From Wuchereria bancrofti (Eukaryota > Nematoda > Chromadorea > Rhabditida > Onchocercidae), in NCBI GenBank assembly GCA_005281725.1, contig SSBO01000003.1, positions 10,413,251-10,477,250 on the forward strand: DNA of 64,000 nt, written 5' to 3'. Positions 41,101-52,415 of this stretch are shown in pieces. Position 1 is the stretch's first letter, and each line of letters opens with the position of its first letter. The position numbers were made by a program, and so were the translations under genes. The notes under the pieces are model-generated. The model was not told the origin of the DNA, made no database searches, and saw nothing but the letters and a program-made list of their open reading frames with translations.

Positions 41101-42498
41101 ATTTCTCTCCAACGGGACATCGAACGAGCCGTTCGACCGATATCGTCCAGACAGTTGTTGATCCGTTCCGTCCAGTCGTCCATTGGATAAATTCTCGATG
41201 TCACCCTGTAACGATCGACCGTACTCGGTCTTGCGTAAGCCAGCGACTGCGTGCTAAAAAAATTTTTTTAATTATTTTAGTTTTTTTTGCAAAAAAAAAA
41301 AATTTAATAAAAATTAATGATAATGAAAGACAAATTAATAAAACAAAAAGAATTTTGGTACACTTTTTGTTAATGAATTAGATAAAATCTTTTAAAATCG
41401 GATGGATGTGCTGCGATTCAAATGAAATTACAAATGCAAAAAATAATTGTTTAGGAAAAAAATGACAAATTACAACTTTTTGATGAAATTTTTTTCTAGA
41501 AAAAAAATTTAAGATAAGTCATTTTAAATTAAACAAAATTTTCGTTGAAATAATTTCAATTCTAGCAATTATTGAAATTTGTAGAATAGAAAAAAGTAAA
41601 TTAGAAAATGAGAAAAGTGCAGATAAAGTTTTAAATTATTAAGTAAATTCAAAAATAGAAATATTCACTCACTGAATAATATAACTAATTTAATGAAATG
41701 TTTGAAAAATTAAAATAAATTAAAATATATTACCTGTAATGTCTGAGCGTCCAACCGGGGAGTGGTGGGCTTGGACGACGCTAAAATTAATTTAAATATA
41801 AGATAATAAAAAATTTTCCATTAAAAAAAAAATTTAAAACGAAAATGAAATAAATTAAAAATGCAAATGCATGCATTAAAAAAATAATTTTTTTTTTTAT
41901 TCAATTCTAACAATAATTATTTCTATTATATAATTTAGTATAATTTAGCTAACGACTAAATTTACAATAATAATTTGAGATAATTTTTACAGTAAGAACT
42001 TCAATACAACTACATTTTTTACAGTAATTATACTTTTTTAAAGTTTTAATCTTACAGTAATAGTTAAATATATATTTAAATATTTTTTTTTAATGTTAAA
42101 TATTTACGAACTAACCAGATACGGTAGAATGTGCTTGTCGGTTACTATCGGTTGGTGACCTCCAGCTAGATGATAAAAGCGACGACTGAAACAAATAATT
42201 AAAAATCAAAAAAAAAAAGAACTGAATTTTATTATTTAAAATTTTTTATATTAAGAAATTATACTGGATGATAATATTTTAGTTATTAATTTATGAAAAA
42301 TTTGTTTTCTTTCTCAAAATTTTTAAATTAAAATTTTTTTTTCGTGCATATTTTTGATTTTACTGATAAATGTAATTTATTATTAGTGATAATTAATAAA
42401 TAATATAGTATAAAATTTCAAAAGAAAAAAAGCAAGAAAAAAAGTGATACGGTAGACTGTAAAGGGGGTGGAGGAGGAGGGGCTGGGGGCGCGTCCAT
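14133..42498 (-). CDS. zyx-1: Zyxin/LPP-family LIM protein (zyx-1-like), 13 coding exons
   Basis: Focal-adhesion LIM adaptor; the family links actin structures to adhesion sites (dense bodies in nematode muscle) and can shuttle to the nucleus. Coding exons: 42451-42498, 42116-42185, 41734-41780, 41086-41253, 40641-40709, 38023-38369, 36821-37029, 36199-36290, 35824-35902, 18262-18431, 16606-16784, 14946-15107, 14133-14211. They sum to 1719 nt with perfect phase continuity, giving 572 residues, near the human zyxin length. Residues 1-16 are proline-rich (APPPPPPL) but lack an FPPPP-type Ena/VASP motif. Residues about 152-241 are six 15-residue Q/S-rich repeats. LIM1 is about 379-431 (CCKC, HVKC), LIM2 about 439-490 (CNSC, LLRATGGTYHPDC), LIM3 about 499-562 (CAVC, HVHCYRCEDC, YCKNC), with all zinc ligands present. 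The C-terminus resembles LPP (QGCYPLD). The start ATG has an in-frame stop two codons upstream. Confidence 0.95.
15790..15950. repeat. About 73-bp direct duplication in a zyxin intron
   Basis: The segments at about 15800-15865 and 15870-15940 share GTAAAGTAAATATCCTATAT-like and TTCGAGTATATGCAACTA-like blocks. It lies between the LIM2 and LIM3 exons. Confidence 0.7.
17955..18260 (-). repeat. Tandem array of splice-donor-like units beside zyxin exon 10
   Basis: About ten units of roughly 23-32 bp, read on the minus strand as GATTATAYGGTAAGT plus a short spacer (GACAGTAA and variants). The unit matches the junction of the adjacent LIM1 exon, which ends GATTATACG followed by GTAAGT. The array sits in the first 300 bp of the following intron, so it looks like amplification of the exon-intron border itself. 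Confidence 0.85.
20060..20400. repeat. AAT/ATG-type trinucleotide repeat region
   Basis: Imperfect AATAATAATGATAAC-type repeats, intronic in zyxin. Open frames here (poly-Leu/Tyr/Asn) are artefacts. No coding evidence. Confidence 0.9.
21540..21680. repeat. AAT trinucleotide repeat
   Basis: A run of AATAATAGTAATAAT units, intronic in zyxin. Confidence 0.9.
22190..22440. repeat. Polypyrimidine tract followed by polypurine tract
   Basis: About 140 bp of C/T (22192-22333) is followed after a short spacer by about 85 bp of A/G (22347-22430). The two arms are loosely complementary, so the region could fold. The Lys/Glu/Arg-rich minus-strand frame is an artefact. Confidence 0.75.
27290..27357. repeat. 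AAT/AAC trinucleotide repeat
   Basis: AATAATAATAACAACAATAA-type run, intronic in zyxin. Confidence 0.9.
29990..30250. repeat. About 60-110-bp degenerate tandem repeat
   Basis: Repeated blocks of ACATCTATATYCTACATATC followed by ACTATAAAAATCACGATAAT and GTGCATTTAT. It directly precedes the 41-bp minisatellite. Confidence 0.8.
30368..31240. repeat. 41-bp minisatellite, about 21 copies, with 123-bp higher-order structure
   Basis: Units start TACGTCCCCAATATAATCAC and end in a CACCTGTTATGG- or CATCTGYTATCG-type variant. The left half is homogeneous 41-bp (some 40-bp) units. From about 30690 the array becomes a trimer: the CATCTGC variant recurs at 30724, 30847, 30970 and 31093, exactly 123 bp apart. 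All frames are open by composition; no protein is implied. Confidence 0.95.
31245..31440. repeat. About 107-bp direct duplication (GCATGC-containing)
   Basis: TTATGCGTGTTTGCATGCAT recurs at about 31261 and 31352. Each copy is followed by GATAAGCAATTAT and ATTGAAATAATTTTT. It flanks the minisatellite. Confidence 0.8.
31475..31621 (+). CDS. Candidate Cys-rich ORF or exon inside the large zyxin intron
   Basis: A 48-codon ORF whose ATG immediately follows a TTCATAAAG acceptor-like site. The first half is not low complexity (LKDKPGKISDCCCSCPVD, then ITAYG). The second half runs into an AAT/AGT microsatellite (Asn/Ser). It is on the strand opposite zyxin. A nested gene's first exon or a gene fragment are both possible. 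No family recognised. Confidence 0.3.
   Translation: MKLILKDKPGKISDCCCSCPVDITAYGNSNNNDNSSSNNNNNKVMKMK
31890..32420. repeat. Polypyrimidine-rich tract with CT microsatellites
   Basis: CTCTCT runs near 31905-31925, 31950-31965, 32070, 32258-32282 and 32355-32390 in C/T-rich DNA. A purine-rich stretch follows at 32500-32560. Intronic in zyxin. Confidence 0.8.
33180..33410. repeat. AAC/AAT/ACG trinucleotide repeat
   Basis: About 230 bp of AACAACAATAATAACAACGA-type repeats. The poly-Val/Leu minus frames are artefacts. Confidence 0.92.
38049..38318 (-). repeat. In-frame 45-bp coding repeat, six copies, in zyxin exon 6
   Basis: Six tandem units of 15 codons with consensus like TAPFSSYHNNQHPSQ. 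The first starts TMPFSS, the second has TAPLSTYHK, and the last degenerates into a Gln run. The unit is a multiple of three, so copy-number change keeps the frame. The plus-strand open frame here is a shadow. Confidence 0.93.
39363..39520. repeat. 78-bp direct tandem duplication
   Basis: TATAGCAAAATTTTACATAT starts at 39363 and 39441, and the copies are nearly identical over their length. Intronic, zyxin exon 5-6 interval. Confidence 0.9.
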
Positions 42499-42566
42499 TT
42501 TTCAGCGTACGTGTCGTGAATGTTAGCGTATGAACGGCTTCGACGTCCTCTAATTGATCTAAAAAT
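42499..42566 (-). promoter_or_regulatory. Zyxin 5' leader with orphan splice acceptor
   Basis: A CATTTTTAG acceptor ends at 42559 on the minus strand, followed by a GC-rich 60-nt leader and then AAAAATGGAC. No donor can be paired with it by inspection, so it may receive a spliced leader or a distant non-coding exon. All three frames are open across part of this leader and exon 1. Only the ATG 42498 frame joins exon 2 in phase; the other two give an immediate stop or fail. Confidence 0.55.
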
Positions 42567-45500
42567 GACACAATTTAAAAAAAAAAATGAAAGAGAAAAA
42601 AAACGAAAAGAAAAAACAAATGTATTTTGAAAATTTAACGAATTAAAATTAACTTTTTCAATTGTACTATGTAATAAATAAAAAATTATATGAATACATT
42701 TTTAACAATTAAAAATAACTTTGATAAAAAATGTAATTTTTATCAGAATAATATCACAAATAAAAATGGTGCAAAAATTAATGCTAATATAACTGTGATG
42801 ATATTAATATTACTATTGTCGATAAACAATGATAATAGTATTATCATTTTATCAAATTATTTAACAATATTTAACAACAATAAGTTTAATTTTATTGATA
42901 TTTATGGCGGATCATTAGCTAATTAATACTTATATATATTGGAATTGGAATAATTTATGAATTTTTAACAAATCAAAAATAACTTAGAACTGTGATAAAA
43001 ATGTAAAAAAAAAATTTTTTTCAGTCAAATATTTAAAATGTTATAGTTAGTGGATAAAAATTGAAATTTAAAATGGTGCAAATTTAAATTGGTTTAGTCA
43101 AATTGTTGGAATTTTTTAAGAAATTAAATTTAATCAACAACGAAGGAAAAAGAATGGATTATTGCACAACGAATGAGCAAAATCGAGCTGCATGATTTTT
43201 CATTAAAATGAGTGAGACTTTTTATTTTGAAACCGGTTTCTACAATTTCTTTCGTCAAAAAATTTCAAACATTTCATTTGATCATATTCATTTTAAATTA
43301 AAACTGAACTATGTTTTTTGCCTCATTGTACAATTCAAAATGTGAATAAAATAAGGAATTTAAAAGAAAAATTAAGCAAAAAATTCGAAAAAATAACAAA
43401 ACAATTTATTTTAAATATGTATGACAAAGAAAATAAATTTTAAAAAACCTAAAATTTTTAATTCGATAAGAAAAAGCGTGTTGAAATGCTGAAAAAAAAC
43501 ACACATTTAGTCTTTACTAGTTAAGCAAACAATACAAAATAATATTATTTGTAAACTTGAAATAATAATTAAATTTGTTATTCGATTATGCATGAAAAAG
43601 CATCGAATTATTGAGATTTATAGAAATTCAAATTTAAAATTTATAGAAATTCAAATACTTGAAAAACATTTATTAAATTCGTAAACATTTACATTACCGA
43701 AAGCAAATTGCTATTACAAAAAATCAAAAAAATTAATTTTTAGTTTAATTGTCAAAAATTTTGAATAATTTTTCTTTCTAACAATTGATGACTGTCTAGT
43801 ACTGCTGTAAAATGTTGATAAAATGAATTTAATTAAAAATTTTCAGAAAAAAAAAAACAATTTTCTTTTTCCATGCTAATTTTACTTAGTTTTAAATATT
43901 ACTTATAAAATATAATACAAAACAAAAAAAAAGATTAACTTTTTCTTAAAGGAAAATTGTGCAATCTAAAATAATTGTTAAATCAATAATCATTGCGATG
44001 TAAAATTTTTTGCTAAAATTTCTAACTTTTTTTTCACAATTTTCAAAAGTGTTATAAATTTTATTTTATTTCTTTATATTATGATAATTTTGATATGTAT
44101 GTATGCTTCATTATGATAATTTAGTAAAATTTAAATTGTTGAAAAATTTTCTTACACAAACAATTGAAGTGTAAAGAGTGAAAGGGAGTGGAAAATTTAA
44201 GAGAAAGAAGTGCAATTGAAATTGATAAATCAAATAATTGATAAAATCTTTTAAATATTATCAACTAAACTATAAATAAGTGAAATTTTTTAACTGATAT
44301 CAAAAAAAGAAGGAATGAAAGAAGCAAAACAAATAATTTGTAAGTTTAGATGATGAAATAAAAAAAAAAGATTGCACTAATCAATATATTTTCAATATGC
44401 TTTTTATTTTCCTTTTTTTTTTTTCATCAAGTAAATATTTGTAATTATATTCTAAATTTAAAAAATTACAAAATTAAATATAAATGACAGTAAGTATAAA
44501 TAGGTACTCATTATTATTTACACAAATTGTAATAAATTATTATCGTACTCTTTAATTCAAAATTAATAATTTCTTGCTAAAATAAAATTAAAAAAAAATA
44601 ACAATAATTCTTTAAATTAGGAGAAAATGAAAAAAAGAGGAAAAAACAATTTAAAAAAGATTAAAGTAACGCTTGAAAATGATATGATTATAAGTGATAA
44701 CCACCACCAATCATTGTTATTTTACATAAATAATAACTATATACATAATTACATAAATAATAATTATTTATTATTGTTTACATAAACAAAATTTAATTTA
44801 AATTGCAAATTTTGTCGTAACTGGATAAAAATTTAGTAGTAAATTGAAAAGAAAAAATGAAATTAGATAATTTAAATTTTGCAATAATTGAATAATAATT
44901 TGATAGTAAGTTGAAAAGAAAAAAATAAAATTAAATAATTTAAATTGCAAATTTTGTCACAATAATGAATAATAATTTAACGATAAATTGAAAAAGAAAG
45001 AAATAAAAAAGCAAAAATTAAAATAATTTAAATTGCAAAATTTCTCCATAATTAAATAATAATTGAAGAGTAGATTGAAAAGGAAGAAAAAAAAAAAATA
45101 AAATTAAAATAGAATTAACTAACCCTGGAAAAGGATATAATGATAATGGTGATAAATAACTTGTCATTATCACTTGTCGTTTACTTGAACAATAATGAGT
45201 CACCACAAGTAAACATAAATGAATGCACAAACATTCACACACAACCGACACAGACACAAACTATCGTTGATAGCTTTTTGTTGTATACTTAGCAAAATTC
45301 ATTTTAAATTTCATACATCAGTGAAAAGGGATGAGAGAGACAGAAAAGTGTAATAAATTTGTAAACTTAATTTAAACATTAACTTTTTTTCCTTTTCATT
45401 CTAACTATTTCTTAGCAAATTTTTTGCTTTTTCACTCTTTCTAACCAAAACAAAAAAGAGAGAAAAAAGAAAGGGAAAGAAAGAAAAGAAAAAATCTTTT

Positions 45501-45580
45501 TTTTGAAAAATTTCATTTCCTGTCATTTTTTTTTTTTTTTGCAAAAGAGTTTATTCAATGAAAATTTTTTTTTATTTCCT

Positions 45581-45594
45581 NNNNNNNNNNNNNN
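45581..45594. other. Assembly gap (14 N)
   Basis: Fourteen Ns between two poly-T-rich ends, so probably a homopolymer-associated scaffold gap of uncertain true size. The open frame drawn across it is meaningless. Confidence 0.99.
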
Positions 45595-46219
45595 TTTTTT
45601 TTTTTTCCTTTTACTAAAGAATGAAATATTAGCAAATAGATTGAAAAAAAAAAATGAAACTAAAAATAATAAAATTACTAATATATATACTTATTTATTT
45701 ATTTTCTACTACAAAGGAATATTTGCAGGTAGATTAAAAAAGTTAAATTAGGAGAAAATTAGAAATTAGAAAATTAAAAATGAAAAAAAAATTAGAAAGT
45801 GATGAAATTAGCATAAATAACATATGTACTTTTTTATTTGTTCATTTACTTATTACTATAAAAGAATATTTACAAATAGATTAAAAAATGAAATTAGAAA
45901 TGAATAAAGCATATATTTATTTGTTTATTTACTTATTTATTTATCTATTTATTTGTTTGTTTGTTACGATAACACAAATATTTGATTATATAACAGTGAA
46001 GAGTACTTAATACAATTATCAGAAATATGTTATTACTATTAAATAAAGATAATTGATAATAAATAATAATTAAGAATTATAATTAGTAATGAAATTAAGA
46101 AAAAAATAGAAAAATATGTAAAAAAAAGCTGAATAATTGAAGTGTTAACCTAATGAAAATGTTTTTTTTTTCGTTGAGAATGCATATAACAAGTGACTGT
46201 TTAAAAAAACAAATAAACA

Positions 46220-46385
46220 AATGAATGGAAATGAAATTTAATTTAAAATAAATGATGTTAATAATGATCAAGATAATTATGAAATAATAATTAAGAGAAA
46301 AATTGAATTTAAAATAAATGATGTTGATAATGATCAAGATAATTATGAAATAATAATTAAAAGAAAAATTTAATTTAAAATGATC
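46220..46385. repeat. About 69-bp direct duplication
   Basis: TTTAAAATAAATGATGTTRA followed by TAATGATCAAGATAATTATG occurs twice in tandem (about 46242 and 46311), nearly identical. Confidence 0.9.
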
Positions 46386-47794
46386 AAACTTTTAATCTTT
46401 TATGACATTTCGTTTTCTTCATATTTTTTTCCGTTCTTTTAATTAAGAAAAATTTATTCAGCAACTTCTTTTTTCTTTTTTTTTTTTTTATTTCAATTGG
46501 ACTACTTTCAAGGACGAAAAGTAAGTATTATTTCATATTTTAATACAATACGATGTATATTTTTGTCTATCTACGAAGTTTGATTTTATTTTAGAATAAA
46601 AAATAAATTTTAATTTTATTTAAAAAAAAAAAACGGACAATGAAATACTGCAGAAAGAATGTAAAGTCAGAAAAAAAAAAGACGACGAATAAATTTTAGT
46701 GTTCAAAAGAAAACAGAAAAAAATCATAAAAAAAAGAAGTGTTGAAGAATTAAATGATTAGATCCATTTAAACATAATTTCATTGTTGGCTGTTTAATTA
46801 TAGAAATTGGAAATTTAAATTCTAATAATTTTTTTCATTTTTTAATTTTTATGCTTACATATTTAAATAGGTTATCAATTTTTCTTTATTTCAGAAAAGA
46901 TATCATTGACAAATTAATTAGTTCTTTCCTTTCTTCTCATTCTTTTGTTTTTTTTCAAAAAAAAATTCTGTTAATTAATAGAAATTTATTACAAAGGTAT
47001 TTTTAATTAATTAGCTAAATAATACAACAATGGAAAAAAATGATTAGAAATTATTTGTTTATTTGAATATATCTAAACATTAAAATTGAATAGACAGAAA
47101 AAGAAATCACTTCATATTTTAATTTCTATTTTCCTAAAATTTAACTATCTCGTTTTCACTCGGAATTTCTTGCTAAAAGTAACAAATTTAACACTTTAAA
47201 GTTTTTTGCATTTTAAAATTTAGTAAATGAATATAAGAAATGAATTGTCATAACATAATGACAACACTTAGTGCCAAATGTCATTGCATCAAGCGCTTAT
47301 TTTATAAAAATTCATTTAAAAAAAAAAAAAAGAAATGGATTGTAAAATTGAAAATAATAATGAATGAACCAATATTTTGTCAAAATTTAAAACTAATAAA
47401 CCAAAAAAAAAAAAATCAAAGGAATTGAGCGGAAAAATTTTTTTTCGAACTTTAAATTACAACTTAAATCTGCTTAAATAATTTGAGCACAAAATGCATT
47501 CTGAAATTTGAAAAATGTCATTGAATCAAAATGAAATTAAATCATTTTCATTATTTAATTTAAACAATTTTCTTTCATTCTATGTGCGTTGTTTTAAGAC
47601 AACAAAAAACAAAAAAAAAAAAGAATTGGTAATTTATTATTATTATTAATAATTAAAGTTATTTCATAACAATTTCATTTTATTTGCTAAATATAAAATG
47701 GCAAGAAAAAAGAGAGTAGAAAAAACAAAAATGAAACAAAAGGAAAACAACGAAATATTGCTCCAAAAAAAAAGAAAGAAAAAATGGAGAATGA

Positions 47795-47950
47795 ATTCAT
47801 CAAAAAAAAGATTAAAAAAAAAATCCCTAATGAATTAAATAGAATGAATTCCTTAAAAAAAAATTTTTTTAAAAATCCCTAATGAATTAAACAGAATAAA
47901 TTCCTTTAAAAAAAAATCAAAAAAATAATTAAACAGAGTGAATTCTTGAA
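47795..47950. repeat. About 55-bp tandem repeat, about three copies
   Basis: AATCCCTAATGAATTAAAYA followed by GAATAAATTCCTTRAAAAA-like sequence. The third copy lacks the first half. Confidence 0.75.
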
Positions 47951-50309
47951 AAAAAAAAAATAAAAATCAAGATAAAATTATTTGAAATGGTAAAACCTTA
48001 TTATTATTTCTATATAATATCATGAAATTTTAAATTAATTTCAACAAAATTCAATAATTTCAGCAAAGCTATAAAAACAAAATTTTATAGTCCATTTTGT
48101 CCATTTTAAATGACACAATTAAAAACAGAAAAAAATAAATAAATATGCAAAATTATTGAAAGAAAAAAATTCTTTGGAAATAAAAGTGTAAATGTTGTCA
48201 ATTAATTTTTGCTATGCGAAAATTAAATAATAATTCGACGTAAACAAAAAATTTTTTTAGTTAAAAGAAAGAAAATTATGAAAATTTATTTCAGACTAAT
48301 ATTTGAAATATTTGAAAAAATATTTGGTAATATTTGAAAAAAAATTAATTATCATATTTTGCTTTAATTTAGTTATTTACCATATTCACACATTTATATT
48401 TTATAAACAAAAAATAGTGATCATTATCAAATTATAAATTACTTGAAATTAAAAATTGAAGTTTCTAAGGAAAACAGCAATTCATAAAGATTATGAATTA
48501 ATAATGAAATTTCTGTCACCAAGTATCTACCAGTCAAATTTTGATAGTTATCAATCATTTTGGAGTTAAATGTAACAGAAAAATACTTTTTGCTTCAAAA
48601 ATTGTGATGTTTATAAATTTCATTGAAAAAAACTTTAATTCATTAAAATCAACTAACCGATCATAAATAAAATTAATTAGTAAAAAAGAAAAGTGATGTT
48701 TAATTTAAATAAACTAATTCCAATAATTAGAAAAAAATTTTAAACAAAATTTTCAATAGCAGGAAATACATAATACTATTACATATATCATTTAAAAAAA
48801 AATTGATAATTTTAAAATTAACATTTTTTTCAAAATAATTGAAAAAGATTGCAAAAAAAAAAAAGTAAGCAATGAAAGTTTTAATCAGTGCTTTACCAAT
48901 TCATCTTGCTAATCAATTATGTTAATTAAAATGAATTTTATCTCAAATTTCCTTCATTTCTTAATGCACTACTTAAGCAAGGAAATCAATGTCATTAATT
49001 GAATGCATAAACAGTTGTTGCTTATCATTTATCAATACTTATCAATTATTCCAAATGAATGAAATATCACATTCAAACTTCTTCTTGCTAAAGTTTATTT
49101 CTCATTTATGTCAAAAATTATTTTCATTTATTACTACTAATTTTTGCTGCTTTAAATTATCGAAAGTTTTAAATTACTTATGTTGTTTTCTAAATTATTT
49201 TAAATTTTGAGTAAATAATTTCAAAATGTTTGAAAAAAGAAGACAAAAAAGAAGAACGAAAAATTTGCGAATGAAGTAACAATATATGTAATTAATTTTA
49301 TTATGAGTAAACAATTACTATTACAAGTATCAGTTTATTTTAATTAGTGTGATTTCCTATAAAATCATTTTAAGTAATAGTATATTGCATATTAAAATTC
49401 AATACTAATTTTACATATATTAAAAAAAACATATATATTATAAAAAAATTTTACCATATATATTAATATTATTTTTTTCAAAAAAAAGATATTCTTTAAT
49501 AATTTTTGTTATTTTAAATTATTAAACGTTTTAAATTATTTTACTTATTTAATTTAATTATGCATGCATATTTTTTAGTAATTTTTAAAATAAATTTAAT
49601 TTAATTATGCATTATTTAATTTAATAAATTTAATTTAATTATACATTATTTAATTTAATAAATTTAATTTAATTATATTTCTGATATATTAATTTTTTAT
49701 CATCTCTTTTTTTTTGACAAGTTATTTCAGTGTTTTTTCTGTTTAAATTTTGCATAGAATAAAGAATTTTAAATTCCGATTTAGCTTTATATACACACAT
49801 ATATGTAAAGTTCAACCGGAATTTCGAATTCGAATAATGTGAGAAATTTTCGTAAAATCTTTATTACTGATTAGTTATAATTAAAATACCATATGTTTCA
49901 TTACACAGCAAATTTTAAGATTCATATGTAAACTAAAAAAAAAAAAACGAAAGAAAAAAAAAAAGTGAAACGAAATGATGGAAAACATCTGCTTTGTTTA
50001 TCTACAAAAAAATTCATCAAATGTTTATATTTTCTTCTTTTGCTTTCATTTTTTTTTCTTTCAGTTTTTTTTTTTTTCACTTAGAAAAGTACAAATATAT
50101 GATAAAATTTTAGAAAAAGAAGCAAAAAAATTTGCTACCACTAACATTTAGTTATTGCATGGCAAAAATTTAAAAATAGTAGCAAATATTTTTCACTATT
50201 TTAAATGTTATTTGATATAAAAGTTAAAAAAAATTTTTTACACAATTGAAACGAATAGTTGAAGGAAAATAGTACAGCAAATTCGTTATTGTGATGTAGT
50301 TTTTAAAAA

Positions 50310-50640
50310 AATGAAATAATAGTAATAATAAAAGTAAAAATAGTAATAATACTGTACAGTAATAATAATAATAATAGTAATAATAATAATAATAATAATA
50401 AATAATATATAACAATAATAATAGTAATAAATAATAATATATAACAATAATAGTAGTAATAATAATAGTAATAATAATAAATAATATATAACGATAATAA
50501 TAAAGATAGTAATAACAATAACAATAATAATAAATAGTAACAATAGTAAATGATAATAGCAACAATAGTTATAATAATAGCGGTAGTAAATAATAATATT
50601 AATAATAATAATGGCAAATAATAACAATAATTTTATTTAT
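50310..50640. repeat. AAT/AGT trinucleotide repeat region
   Basis: About 330 bp of AATAATAGTAATAAT repeats interrupted by AATATATAAC. All three minus frames are open only because of the repeat (Leu/Tyr/Ile runs). Confidence 0.93.
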
Positions 50641-51683
50641 AATGATACGATGAGTTTGTAATGTCCAAAATCAATTTAAAAAATTTTTTCGAATCAAAAT
50701 TTGTTTCGTATTTAAATTATTAAAATGTATTCTTTTTATGATAACATTAGTGATATATAAGATCAGTTTAATCAAATAATTTTTTCCGATTAATTTATAA
50801 ATAATCGTCATTTCATTGATTTTTCGTTTCCTTCACTTATCAATTTAAAATGTTTAAAATAAATTTAAAATCGAATTTTTTTTCTTCCTTTTTTTTTTTG
50901 ACTGAAATTACTTCATTTTTATATTAACATATTAGCATGCAATCAATGTAGTAAATAATGATTGGATGAGAAATTTAAAAATAATTTAACATATTCATAA
51001 CTTAAAAAATGTAAATTGCAAAAATGATTTGAAAAATAATTTGAAATGAAATGACTGAAAATAGATGAGAATAACAATAAAATGAATATGAATGTGTGAA
51101 TGGAACAATTTAATTTGATTTGCTAGTAAAAAAATGAAATTTAAATGATTGTTATAGTAGTGATAAGATTAAGGTCATAAATGAAATATGAAATTTTTCA
51201 TGAAAATTTCAGCATTTGAAATTTTTTCCTTCTTAAACGATTTTACATAAATTAGAAAAAAAGAGAACAAAAGGAAAAATAAATGAAAAATTAATAATAA
51301 TGAAAAAAAAAGGGAGAAATGATTAATTTTGTACAATATCAAATCGATAAAATTATGAGTCGTAGTTTTTTTTCTTTTCTTTAGAATTATTTATGTGAAA
51401 AATTTTAATAAATAAAATATGAAGTAATTTAATCTAATGATTATCATTTATAAAAGAATAATTCTGTTGGAATGATAAGATGAAATTATCAGAGAATTTA
51501 CAATAATATTAATACAAATGATTCATTTATAAAATTATCAGTCATATTTTGATTTTATTGAAATTTAGGTCAATTCATTTCAATTTTATCTTTATGATCT
51601 TCATTTTATCTTATTAAACTTTTAATATATCTCATATCATATCATTATCCTCTTTTTCATTTTTCTTTTGTATTACATCTTAT

Positions 51684-51740
51684 TAGGGAGAAAGAGAGAG
51701 AGAGAGGGGAGAGAGAGGGAGAGAGAGAGAAAATGAAGGG
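51684..51740. repeat. GA microsatellite
   Basis: GAGAGAGAGAGAGGGGAGAG-type run followed by a G-rich purine stretch. Confidence 0.9.
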
Positions 51741-52235
51741 GAAAGGGGGTGAAAAGAAGAAATATAAATGATTAAGGTGTTATAAGGATAATTTTTATAA
51801 TTAATTCTTAAGAAATTTTAAGAATTCAATTTATCCTAACATTTCTTTTGTTTTTGTTTTTTACATTAATAAAATTAAATTTTCGAATACTATTATTTTC
51901 TCATAACAATTTTTTGGAAATACAATTAGCAATATATTCTTATTAATTTGTAAAAAAAAAAATGATATATTCTCATTTCATTGACTACGATGCAGTTGCA
52001 AAGAGAAATTGAAACTGAAAGTAAATTAATAATTATTTGTCTTAAAGAAACATTTTTTAAAAAATCTTTTTACAAATTTTCATGGAATTTAAATTCTTTA
52101 GTGTTAAATTTCATTAGTATTAAATTTCATAAATTGAAAAAAGAAATATTATTTGTAGTGATAGTTTAACTGCGAAATCAAATATAATTTAATTCATTGT
52201 AATATTATTATTAAATAAACTAAATATATTTTAAT

Positions 52236-52415
52236 TCAAATGAATAATATATTTGATCTTTATAGAAATGCATTCCTATCGCATTTTTTTTTTTTGGATG
52301 ATGTTTCAAAATTTTTTTTTTTTAATATATTTGATCTAATCTTTCTCTAAAAAAAAGAGAAATGCATTTCTATCGCATTTTTTTTTTTTTGGAAAATGTT
52401 TCAAAAATTAAATAT
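52236..52415. repeat. About 100-bp direct duplication
   Basis: Both copies carry ATATTTGATCT, GAAATGCATTYCTATCGCAT, a poly-T run and TGTTTCAAAA. They differ in the spacer. Confidence 0.85.

Noticed and set aside
42690..42926. 78-codon plus-strand ORF upstream of zyxin
   Set aside because: Asn/Ile/Leu-rich, no splice context, no recognisable domain.
45503..45751. 82-codon plus-strand ORF
   Set aside because: Crosses the run of Ns and homopolymers.
48989..49210. 73-codon plus-strand ORF with an ATG and seven cysteines
   Set aside because: No acceptor, donor or recognisable pattern; composition explained by T-rich DNA. It would need transcript evidence.
50224..50627. Three overlapping 104-113-codon minus-strand ORFs
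   Set aside because: All come from the AAT/AGT trinucleotide repeat; Leu/Tyr/Ile-only composition.
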